NCBI GenBank assembly: GCA_021774795.1
Contig: JAJFIR010000053.1
Span: 310,001-374,000, forward strand
DNA from: Emcibacteraceae bacterium
Lineage (GTDB): Bacteria > Pseudomonadota > Alphaproteobacteria > Sphingomonadales > Emcibacteraceae
Reading direction: 5' to 3'
DNA length: 64,000 bases
Numbering within the stretch: position 1 is the stretch's first letter; each line of letters opens with the position of its first letter. The notes under the pieces are model-generated. The model was not told the DNA's origin. It saw only the letters and a program-made list of their open reading frames with translations, and ran no database searches. Position numbers and translations under genes: made by a program. Of the stretch, positions 54,438-62,431 are shown piece after piece.

Positions 54438-55922
54438 ATGAAGAAGTTTCTTCATATAATATATATAATCTTGATTTTGGGGAGTTATCAACATGCAACC
54501 GCAGCGGAAAAGATTACGGTAGGTGGCAAGGTATTTAATGAAGGTTATATCCTTTCAGAGATAATTGCTCAGCTCCTTGAAGATAATGGTTACGAAGTAA
54601 CGCGCACCTTTGGATTAGGGGGTACTTTGGTATGCTCTAACGCATTAAAAGCAGGAGAGATTGACGTTTATCCTGAATATACGGGTACAATATCCGAAGC
54701 GATTTTAGATGAGCCGGTCAATTCTGACGGTGAGCTGCAAACCGCACTGGCCGCGATGGGATTAAAAACATTAAAATCCTTCGGATTTAATAATACTTAT
54801 GCCTTAACAATGAAGCGTGATTTAAGCAATCGTCTTGGAATTCACAAAATATCCGACTTAAAAGAGCATCTCGGTTTAAAATTGGTTTTGAGCCATGAAT
54901 TTCTTAATAGAACTGATGGATGGATTAATCTTAAGGATGTTTATCAGCTTGATTTTGAACCTGTCGGTATCCAGCATGGCCTCGCGTATAACGCTATTGA
55001 TGAGGGGGCAATTGATATCACGGACAGTTATTCGACAGACGGTGATATGGAGCGTTATGCATTGGTGTTGCTAGAGGATGATCTCGATTTTTTCCCTGAA
55101 TATAACGCACTGCCACTGGTTCGAAATGATTTCCCCGAGGCAGCGGCGAAGATTATTAACCGAGTTGAAAATAAGATTGATGAAGAACAAATGATTAAGA
55201 TGAACGCTCAGGTCGTTAACAGAAATATGACTTTTGCTGAAGTGGCAACTGAATTTCTTGTCGCCAATGCGCTTATTAAAAATGATCGTGATGCTCCGGA
55301 CAATGGCCTCATTTCTAGGCTTTTAGTGAATACGACCACCCACATCAAGTTGACGTTCATCGCTCTTTCGTTTGGTTGTTTGTTCGGACTTTCACTTGCA
55401 TTTATAATTTATAGATCCGTTAGAATATCCCGCATCGTTATTTACATTTCTGGGTTGCTGCAAACTGTGCCTTCGATAGCATTATTGGCACTTATGATCC
55501 CGATTATGGGAATTGGGCAGTATCCGGCAATAATCGCATTATTTCTCTATTCATTACTTCCAATATTAAGAAGTGCGATCACTGCATTAACGACAATTGA
55601 TCCTATCTTAAGAAATGTATCAGCGGCTATCGGCATGACAAAAATGCAGCAGTTAAGGCACGTGCTTTTTCCGCTCGCACTTCCAAATATATTGGCAGGT
55701 GTTAAAACGGCTGCCGTTATCTGTATTGGGACGGCCACGCTTGCCGCATTTATAGGCGCTGGGGGGCTTGGGGAGCCGATCGTAACGGGCTTGGCATTAA
55801 ACAATACTAACTTAATTCTACAAGGGGCAATACCAGCAGCCTGCCTTGCAATTCTTGTCGAACTCCTATTTGAATTGTTGGAAAAAATGGTCATACCGGA
55901 GCATATGAGGACTGCCGACTAA
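54438..55922 (+). CDS. ABC importer fused substrate-binding protein and permease (osmoprotectant type)
   Basis: 494 residues. A signal peptide (about 1-22, ending ATAA) precedes an OpuAC-type binding domain (about 25-290) with the usual GGKVFNEGYILSEIIAQLLE start and DVYPEYTGT motif that closes the binding site. A permease domain with about five to six helices (about 295-490) follows, with the EAA loop ITALTTIDPILRNVSAAIGM and LAAFIGAGGLGEPIVTGL. Such binding protein-permease fusions exist in the quaternary amine transporter family. It should work with the ATPase at 50990, 2.7 kb upstream. The intervening genes suggest a citrulline- or arginine-derived substrate. Confidence 0.88.
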   Translation: MKKFLHIIYIILILGSYQHATAAEKITVGGKVFNEGYILSEIIAQLLEDNGYEVTRTFGLGGTLVCSNALKAGEIDVYPEYTGTISEAILDEPVNSDGELQTALAAMGLKTLKSFGFNNTYALTMKRDLSNRLGIHKISDLKEHLGLKLVLSHEFLNRTDGWINLKDVYQLDFEPVGIQHGLAYNAIDEGAIDITDSYSTDGDMERYALVLLEDDLDFFPEYNALPLVRNDFPEAAAKIINRVENKIDEEQMIKMNAQVVNRNMTFAEVATEFLVANALIKNDRDAPDNGLISRLLVNTTTHIKLTFIALSFGCLFGLSLAFIIYRSVRISRIVIYISGLLQTVPSIALLALMIPIMGIGQYPAIIALFLYSLLPILRSAITALTTIDPILRNVSAAIGMTKMQQLRHVLFPLALPNILAGVKTAAVICIGTATLAAFIGAGGLGEPIVTGLALNNTNLILQGAIPAACLAILVELLFELLEKMVIPEHMRTAD

Positions 55923-56136
55923 ATATTAGTATATTGGTTTTGTTATAGCGGGTCTCAAAAATACTATATTGAATATTCCTACGCGTGGATTACACTTATT
56001 TTTGCATAGCTTGCTATGGAGTGCTGGTTGTTTGAACAGGTCTATTAATTTGAACAAGATAAATTCATGAGAGTTTCACTAACGTTGCGCCATTTGTCAC
56101 CCCAACTATCAAAGAATAGTGATTTTAGATATATTG

Positions 56137-56161
56137 AAATAGGGCTTGATGAGTCCTATTT
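56137..56161 (-). terminator. Hairpin overlapping the end of the S1 protein gene
   Basis: Arms AAATAGGGCT (56137-56146) and AGTCCTATTT (56152-56161) pair over ten positions with one G-U, loop TGATG. The stop codon lies inside the stem. Only a weak T tract follows on the minus strand, so termination is probable but not sure. No gene is seen in the 233 bases between here and 55922. Confidence 0.45.
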
Positions 56162-56998
56162 CTTTGCTAATTTGACGCTTTTTTGATGAAAAACAATCTT
56201 TTCTTCTTTGAACAACTTGCCGAGTGCCTTTTTATAATTTGATTTGCTGACATGGAAAATAGCATTTATTTCTTCCGGCGAACTTTTATCTGTAAGCCCT
56301 ATACTGCCGCCATGCTCATTTAAATATGTTAGAATTTTATCTGAAAGTTCGCCGCGCATTTCATGAGCGAGCTTTTGTAGTGTCAAATTAATGCGACCAT
56401 CTTCACGGACGTCGCCAATGTAACCTTTAAACTGGTCTCCAACGCTGATGGGACGCACGATTTCGTTGTTATGAATAAGGCCGACGTGGGTGCCGTTAAT
56501 AATTGCTTTATACCCGAGATCACTTCGGCTGGCCACCAGCAAACTTACTTCCTGACGGGGTTCAAATTCTGCTTCATTTTCTTCCTTGAGATATTTACTC
56601 AGGCGAGAGGTCGCAGCGATGCGGTCGGTTTTATCCATAAAGATATGAACCACATAGGACCGTCCAATTTCCATCGGCACGCGCTGTTCTTTAAAAGGTA
56701 CTAATAAATCCTTGGTAAGCCCCCAATCGACGAAAGAGCCAAATTGACTTTGCCCGACCACAGCCAGAAAGGCACAGTCACCTACTTTTGCATACGGAAT
56801 TTCAGTGGTTGCTATCGGGCGGTCTTCGGAATCAAGATAAACAAATACATCAATAAATTCGCCAACAGCCCACTTTTCTTTATCTTCGGGCAGGTAACGT
56901 TCGGGCAACAATATTTCTTCGTCATCGGCAATCAGGTAAACGCCAAAATCAACATGCTTTAATACTTCCAAAGAATGGTTTTTTCCAACTTCGATCAT
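56156..56998 (-). CDS. CvfB-like S1 RNA-binding protein
   Basis: About 280 residues from the ATG of MIEVGKNHSLEVLKHVDFG, preceded by GGAACC. The frame is open to 57139, but the extra 47 residues do not look like the family. It has successive S1-type RNA-binding domains with the usual DFGVYLIADDEEILLPERYLP start, AFLAVVGQSQFGSFVDWGLTKDLLVP, and RINLTLQKLAHEM, then a winged-helix end (ILTYLNEHGGSIGLTDKSSPEEI). It matches CvfB/YitL in order and length. Such proteins affect RNA metabolism and virulence in staphylococci; the role here is unknown. Confidence 0.88.
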   Translation of the reverse strand: MIEVGKNHSLEVLKHVDFGVYLIADDEEILLPERYLPEDKEKWAVGEFIDVFVYLDSEDRPIATTEIPYAKVGDCAFLAVVGQSQFGSFVDWGLTKDLLVPFKEQRVPMEIGRSYVVHIFMDKTDRIAATSRLSKYLKEENEAEFEPRQEVSLLVASRSDLGYKAIINGTHVGLIHNNEIVRPISVGDQFKGYIGDVREDGRINLTLQKLAHEMRGELSDKILTYLNEHGGSIGLTDKSSPEEINAIFHVSKSNYKKALGKLFKEEKIVFHQKSVKLAKK

Positions 56999-57184
56999 TT
57001 GGTTCCAAAGTGCCTTATTGATAAAAACATCTATTTGACTGCTTCTACAGTCTAAACCATAAAAAGTCGATAGTGATTGGAAAGTTCCGGTAATCAGGCA
57101 ACCTGTTTTACTTCGCTTGCAAATGGGCTTAATAACCATCTCTGCATTGATTTCTCTATTCCATTGTTCCCGGTTAGATAGATA

Positions 57185-57222
57185 TAATCTGGCAGGACCT
57201 TAATATACGACTTGCCAGATTA
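57185..57222 (-). terminator. Rho-independent-type hairpin after ornithine cyclodeaminase copy 2
   Basis: TAATCTGGCAGG (57185-57196) and CTTGCCAGATTA (57211-57222) pair over 12 positions with one G-U, loop 14 bases. The stop codon of the gene is inside the stem. The tail on the minus strand is TATATCTATCT, which is weakly T-rich. Confidence 0.55.
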
Positions 57223-58182
57223 AAATTCGACTTCCTCTGAAAGGTTAAGTTTAATTGCTTCGTCAAGTACGAGTTTAGCGACACATAAATCTTGCAAAGC
57301 TATACCCGAGCTATCAAAAATTGTGATTTGATCGTCGTTCGCGCGGCCCGCATTATCCCCAACTAAAACAGCGCCAATGGCGGTTATATCTATATCAGGA
57401 TTAATGTTAAAGGCGGCTTCATATTCACCGTTTATTATGGATTGCGGCGGATAATCCGCGAATATTGATGCATTCAGCACAAGCTCAACGGGTAATTCCT
57501 GCTTGTTCGGTTTGTCGGCACCCATTGCTGAGATATGCGTCCCAGATTTAATCCAGCCCGCCTCAAACAGCGCGCCGGTCGCATTTGTAACAGTAATTAA
57601 AATATCTGCATTGCGGCAAACGGTTTCCACGTCTGCTCCCTGTGCATTAATGCCAGCCTTATTTAATTCCGTAATTGCGTGGTCTACGGTATCTGCGTTA
57701 CGACTGTGAATAAAAATTTTCTTTATTTCGCGAACTTCACATACTGCTTTTATCTCAAATATTGCTTGGTGTCCGGCACCGAGGGCACCCAATATTTTGG
57801 CTTGCGTCCGCGCTAATTTTTGAGTAGCAACCGCATTTGCCGCGGCTGTGCGAAGTCCATTTAAGTAAGCCGCGCTAATTAAAGCGTGGGGAAATCCGGT
57901 TTTCGCGTCAAGTAGCAATGTGGTTGTACCATGATTAGGCAGGTTAAGATCATGATGATTATTGGGCCAGTATGAACCAATTTTTACACCACATAGTTTT
58001 TGGTCAAGCAAATTTCCGGATTTCATTGAAAAGCCGTCGCCGTCGTTGCACCCTTTTGCATGAACGACAGGGAAAACCTCACCTCTATTTTGATAAGCAG
58101 CGATGAAAGCTTGCGTAATAGCTTTATTAGCCATAGTTGTTGTTGCGATTTTTTTGACGCTTTTTTCAGAAACAAGATACAT
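57220..58182 (-). CDS. Ornithine cyclodeaminase/mu-crystallin family protein (second copy)
   Basis: 320 residues, shorter than the first copy. It has AVVHAKGCNDGDGFSMKSG (substrate side), LISAAYLNGLRTAAANAVATQ, LGALGAGHQAIFEIKAVCE as NAD-binding glycine motif, SAMGADKPNKQELPVELVL and the C-terminal TIFDSSGIALQDLCVAKLV. The short form is found among ornithine cyclodeaminase, alanine dehydrogenase and delta1-pyrroline-2-carboxylate reductase enzymes, so the substrate is open. It follows the Fe-S protein gene by 3 bases, implying co-expression, and a D-amino-acid dehydrogenase gene lies beyond. Confidence 0.85.
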   Translation of the reverse strand: MYLVSEKSVKKIATTTMANKAITQAFIAAYQNRGEVFPVVHAKGCNDGDGFSMKSGNLLDQKLCGVKIGSYWPNNHHDLNLPNHGTTTLLLDAKTGFPHALISAAYLNGLRTAAANAVATQKLARTQAKILGALGAGHQAIFEIKAVCEVREIKKIFIHSRNADTVDHAITELNKAGINAQGADVETVCRNADILITVTNATGALFEAGWIKSGTHISAMGADKPNKQELPVELVLNASIFADYPPQSIINGEYEAAFNINPDIDITAIGAVLVGDNAGRANDDQITIFDSSGIALQDLCVAKLVLDEAIKLNLSEEVEF

Positions 58183-58185
58183 GGC

Positions 58186-59457
58186 CTACCATCTTTTATT
58201 TGTTTTTTTGAGGGCGTCGTTTTTTTCCGTTCTTGCCAATTCGGGCCGCCACCACCAACTGGTTTTAAGACGTCCGCGTTCCATGAACCAGTCGTCCAAT
58301 TTTAAGGCAAATTTTTTGAATGGACTTTTGGCGAGCTTTAACCACCATTGATGAATGCGTTTCGAAAAGTCACGATTATAAGGGCAGGAGCGAATGCAGA
58401 TGATGCAATCGGTATTTTGATTAGACCAGAATTTAAAACATTTCTCCGCAGACGGCGTCCATTTGACTACACCTTTTATATTGCTTTCACTATGCACATG
58501 GTCTGACGGTGCATCAAAAGGTATTGCCTTAGGCGGACACGCTTTGGCACACCTGTCGCAAGTTTGGCAAAATTCTTCAACGCCAAATTTCTTCGGACTA
58601 TTAATTTCAAGCGGCATATCGGTAAAAATTTTGCCGATGCGAAAACGTGGTCCGTATTTTTCGTTAATTAGCATGCCATGCCGTCCTACCTCACCTAGGC
58701 CAGCTTGTAGGGCTAGGGGGATGCATAAAGCACTGTCATTTAATGTGGCGTACGCCCGGTACCCCATGTTTCGAATATATTGCGTTAATGTGATGATCGC
58801 GACACCATCGAACGTGTAGCCTAACCCTGTTGCTGCTCCGGATAGAGCCGATGGTACTGTTTTGATTAACTCTTGATCCATAGGCTCTAGGGTAACAATT
58901 ACATTTGGAATATCTTTTGGGATCTCTTGTGGTTTTTGACCGTTACCCTGCATCGAAAATAGAGATTTATACATCCAGCGTTGGTCGTACTCACACACCC
59001 CTAAATCGCCGACACCGCAAAAACCGGCTATTTTTTTGAGGTCTCTGGTTGCTTCTGCGGCATTTTCATATGGATAGGGATCGGGCCATCCTTCATCATG
59101 TGACGTATAATAATCCCAGAAGCCTTCTTTGCGGATTTCGTTTGGTTTTTCTTTGCGAAATTCACCGGATTTCTCAATATCGCGAATGACATTATTGACA
59201 TGCCACGCTGCATTACGGAAAGCATAATCTTTTTGGCTAAAACCATCCGTTTTTCGCGCCTTTGCATAAGGCATATAGTAGCCTTCGAAAAACTTATCGG
59301 ATTTTTCTGTTTTTATCAGTGGGTCCCACATGGCGCGGCAATAAATATCAAATTTCTGTTCGAATTGTTCAAAGTCGTCCCGTACTTCGACGCCTGATAA
59401 CTCATCAACCGGCATTGTGTGGATGCTTTTTGATTTTTTATTTATCGGATTGCTCAC
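58186..59457 (-). CDS. Cytoplasmic reductive dehalogenase-like 4Fe-4S protein
   Basis: 423 residues. There is no Tat signal or membrane segment, so it is probably cytoplasmic, unlike respiratory RdhA. The N-terminal half (about 1-320) has the reductive dehalogenase-type cobalamin-domain features (GYTFDGVAIITLTQYIR, GLGEVGRHGMLINEKYGPRFRI). The C-terminal half carries two iron-sulfur motifs, CQTCDRCAKACPP and CIICIRSCPYN. QueG, the epoxyqueuosine reductase, shares this fold and Fe-S pair, but QueG is shorter and different at the N-terminus. Substrate and electron donor are unknown. It precedes the ornithine cyclodeaminase-family gene by 3 bases. The two are probably one operon. Confidence 0.82.
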   Translation of the reverse strand: MSNPINKKSKSIHTMPVDELSGVEVRDDFEQFEQKFDIYCRAMWDPLIKTEKSDKFFEGYYMPYAKARKTDGFSQKDYAFRNAAWHVNNVIRDIEKSGEFRKEKPNEIRKEGFWDYYTSHDEGWPDPYPYENAAEATRDLKKIAGFCGVGDLGVCEYDQRWMYKSLFSMQGNGQKPQEIPKDIPNVIVTLEPMDQELIKTVPSALSGAATGLGYTFDGVAIITLTQYIRNMGYRAYATLNDSALCIPLALQAGLGEVGRHGMLINEKYGPRFRIGKIFTDMPLEINSPKKFGVEEFCQTCDRCAKACPPKAIPFDAPSDHVHSESNIKGVVKWTPSAEKCFKFWSNQNTDCIICIRSCPYNRDFSKRIHQWWLKLAKSPFKKFALKLDDWFMERGRLKTSWWWRPELARTEKNDALKKTNKRW

Positions 59458-59630
59458 GCATTAATATCCATAATTAGAGAGAGGTTTTTATACGAGATAA
59501 GTTATGTTTATTTTGCCTCTTGGTCAAATGATAAAGATATTGTCATTTATCTTGTTGATCAAAGCTTCAATGTTGATTATTGGTACTGTCAGTAGAATTG
59601 TAACTTTTTGTAATTTTGGGGTTTTATGTA

Positions 59631-60890
59631 ATGAAGATAACGATCATTGGGGCAGGCATAGTCGGCGTAACAACATCATACTTTTTGGCCAAGCATGGCT
59701 ATGAGGTAGAAGTTCTTGAACGGCAGGAAGGACCAGCGCTTGAGACCAGCTTTGCCAATGCTGGGATGATTACACCTTCAATGGCTGATCCATGGAATTC
59801 ACCGGGTATTCTAACAACATTAGTAAAAAATATTGGCCGAAAAGATAGCGCTTTTCTTCTTAGATTAAATGCCCTTCCGTCGCTAATTGGATGGGGACTG
59901 AGCTTTTTATTAAATTCCAATAAAAAAACTTTTCTCAAGAATACCCACCTTAGCGCGGGACTTTCTTGTTATTCATTACAGGTTTTAAAGGAACTTCGTG
60001 CGGAACTTGGATTGGAATATGAACAACGGGAAACAGGCTCACTTAAAGTTTTTCGGGACAAAGGCAGTATGGATAAATATGCGAAAATTTCATCATATTT
60101 AGAGCAATATGATATGCGCTTTAAAATGGTTTATGGTACTGAAATTCTTAAAATAGAGCCTTCGTTGGAGCCGGTAATTGACGAACTTTGTGGCGCTATC
60201 TTCTATCCTGACGATGAAGCGGGGAATGCTTATAAATTTACCTGCGAGGTTGCAAAAGCGGCAGAAAAAGAAGGTGTAAAATTTCGGTATGGTGTTTCCG
60301 CAGAGAAACTTAATATGGTCGATGATGCGATTTTTGGAATAAGTACAAACGAGGGCGACGTTAAAGCAGATAAATATATTCTTTGTACTGGTAGTTTCTC
60401 CCCGATATTGGCGCAAGGTGTGGGAATAGACATACCGGTGCGACCCGTGAAGGGATATTCAATTTCGGTACCGCTGAATGGCTGGAATAAAGGGCCGATC
60501 ATGCCAATTGTCGATGATGGCTTTCATGCAGCGATCACTCCGCTCGGTAATATATTACGCGTCGCAGGCACCGCTGAATTTGCTGGTTATGATGATCGCC
60601 TTGATCAGGACCGCATCAATAATCTTTACGAATTACTCGAAGAAATTTACCCAAATTTTGGGGCAGCAGTAAAAAGAGAATATGTCAACGAATGGTGTGG
60701 ATTTAGGCCGATGTCTGCGGACGGTGTGCCTTTCATTGGTAAAACGCCAATTGAAAATTTATTCGTAAATACGGGACACGGTCCTCTTGGGTGGACAATG
60801 GCGTCGGGTTGCGCAAAAATGCTTTGCGATATCGTAACCGACGTAACGCCAAAACTGGACCCATATTCATATAGGTTGGGGCGATGTTGA
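59631..60890 (+). CDS. D-amino acid dehydrogenase (DadA-like)
   Basis: About 419 residues from the ATG of MKITIIGAGIVGVTTSYFLAK. An in-frame start at 59616 would add five residues. It is an FAD enzyme with the Rossmann GAGIVGVTTSYF motif, VEVLERQEGPALETSFANAGMITPS typical of DadA, a mid-protein DDEAGNAYKFT, and the C-terminal NEWCGFRPMSADGVPFIGKT with GHGPLGWTMASGCAKM. DadA oxidatively deaminates D-amino acids to 2-oxo acids and passes electrons to the respiratory chain. It converges with the transporter gene, with 4 bases between. Confidence 0.9.
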   Translation: MKITIIGAGIVGVTTSYFLAKHGYEVEVLERQEGPALETSFANAGMITPSMADPWNSPGILTTLVKNIGRKDSAFLLRLNALPSLIGWGLSFLLNSNKKTFLKNTHLSAGLSCYSLQVLKELRAELGLEYEQRETGSLKVFRDKGSMDKYAKISSYLEQYDMRFKMVYGTEILKIEPSLEPVIDELCGAIFYPDDEAGNAYKFTCEVAKAAEKEGVKFRYGVSAEKLNMVDDAIFGISTNEGDVKADKYILCTGSFSPILAQGVGIDIPVRPVKGYSISVPLNGWNKGPIMPIVDDGFHAAITPLGNILRVAGTAEFAGYDDRLDQDRINNLYELLEEIYPNFGAAVKREYVNEWCGFRPMSADGVPFIGKTPIENLFVNTGHGPLGWTMASGCAKMLCDIVTDVTPKLDPYSYRLGRC

Positions 60891-60894
60891 TATG

Positions 60895-62286
60895 TTAACC
60901 AATTAGCCTCTGGATTTGCTCTATTGGGTCGCCAAATATCATCGAATAAACAACTATTCCAATGGCAATTGGGGCAATATATTTGGTGCTGTAATGCCAA
61001 AGCATATAATGGCGACTGCCGATAGGAAACCCTAATTGCTCGCTCACTAATTTCCGGGATAAGGCCCAACCGGCAAATAACCCGATCAACAATGCGTTGG
61101 TAGGCAGTAAAATATTGGCGACAAGAAAATCAATAATGCCAAAAATATTTCTGTCGGCGATAGGTTTAAAATCGGCAATAATATTAAACGAGAGTAAAGA
61201 AAACATGCCGATTGACCACGCAAGGCAGCCTGTCAGCCACGCCATTTTTGGTCGTGACAATCCTTTGTCTTCAAACCACGCTATGATTGGCTCCAACATG
61301 CCGATTGATGATGTAAAGGCGGCAAACGACAGCAATACAAAAAACAGTGTGCCAAAAAGTATGCCGCCCGGCATTTGGCCAAAAGCAATTGGTAGGGTTG
61401 CAAATATTAAACCCGGTCCTTCACCCGGAGTTAAGCCGTACTGAAAAACGATTGGGAAAATTGCAAAACCAGCGAGCAACGCCACAAGAGTATCTGCAAA
61501 GGCAATGATTGCGGCGGAGCGTGGTAATGAAACCCCATCAGGCAGATACGCACCATAAGTAATTAATGCGCCGACGCCAATCGCCAATGAGAATAGGGCT
61601 TGGCCCAGTGCCATTAATATGGCGCTGGCGGTTAGTTTTGAGAAATCCGGATTGATCAGGAAAGTAAATGCTTCGCTGGCACTTCCTGTGACCATTGCGT
61701 ATATTGCAAGGAATATTAAAATTAGAAATAATCCTGGCATCATTATTTTTACGGCTGTTTCCAAGCCATCTTTAACCCCTAGCGACACGACGGCTACGGT
61801 GGAAAACATGTATATCGTAAACCACATGACCAGCAGCAACCAATCGCTTTGCGCTTCCGCGAAGATCGCGCCGGAAGCTGCTGCATCAACACCTGTGAAC
61901 TGACCGGATACTGCTTTAAAAATATACTCGAGCGACCAGCCGGCGATCACGCTATAATATGATAATCCAAGTACAGGTACGATGATGCTAATCCACCCTA
62001 TAAGCATCCAGACGGGGCTGTGTCCACCTTGTTTTATAATTTTTCGCATTGTGCCTACGGCACTTAATTTGCCGATACGACCTACCGCAAGTTCAGACAT
62101 GATGAGCGGTACACCAAGTATTACAACAAATGCAATATAAACCAGCACAAATGCACCACCACCGTTTTCACCAGCTATATAAGGAAACCGCCAAAGGTTT
62201 CCGAGGCCAACCGCGCACCCTACCGATGCCAGTAAGAAAGCAGAACGTGATGTCCAGGTCACTTTTTGTATTTGTGTGTCACTCAT
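60895..62286 (-). CDS. Sodium-dependent transporter, neurotransmitter:sodium symporter (NSS) family
   Basis: 463 residues, about twelve transmembrane helices. The family start is WTSRSAFLLASVGCAVGLGN and then LWRFPYIAGENGGGAFVLVY, where the Na+ and substrate sites lie in TM1. Other family segments are SELAVGRIGK, GALITYGAYLPDGVSLPRSA, and the TM6-8 stretch ending FTSSIGMLEPIIAWFEDK. Members couple Na+ uptake to amino acids, often tryptophan, tyrosine or leucine. The substrate is not determined. With DadA it suggests amino-acid utilisation. Confidence 0.92.
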   Translation of the reverse strand: MSDTQIQKVTWTSRSAFLLASVGCAVGLGNLWRFPYIAGENGGGAFVLVYIAFVVILGVPLIMSELAVGRIGKLSAVGTMRKIIKQGGHSPVWMLIGWISIIVPVLGLSYYSVIAGWSLEYIFKAVSGQFTGVDAAASGAIFAEAQSDWLLLVMWFTIYMFSTVAVVSLGVKDGLETAVKIMMPGLFLILIFLAIYAMVTGSASEAFTFLINPDFSKLTASAILMALGQALFSLAIGVGALITYGAYLPDGVSLPRSAAIIAFADTLVALLAGFAIFPIVFQYGLTPGEGPGLIFATLPIAFGQMPGGILFGTLFFVLLSFAAFTSSIGMLEPIIAWFEDKGLSRPKMAWLTGCLAWSIGMFSLLSFNIIADFKPIADRNIFGIIDFLVANILLPTNALLIGLFAGWALSRKLVSEQLGFPIGSRHYMLWHYSTKYIAPIAIGIVVYSMIFGDPIEQIQRLIG

Positions 62287-62431
62287 CGAAAACTACCCTA
62301 TTTTACGCATTTTTGTTTTGTTATTATTAGAATGAAGCCTAGCGAGAATTTGGCCATAATTCAATGGTTCATTGCAATTTTGAGAAAAACGCATAATAAT
62401 AAAAGAGGGGTGAAATACTAAAGGGTGCTTA

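Noticed and set aside
56005-56018. Palindrome CATAGC-TT-GCTATG after the fused importer gene
   Set aside because: The two-base loop cannot form a stable hairpin and no T tract follows; no regulator is evident.
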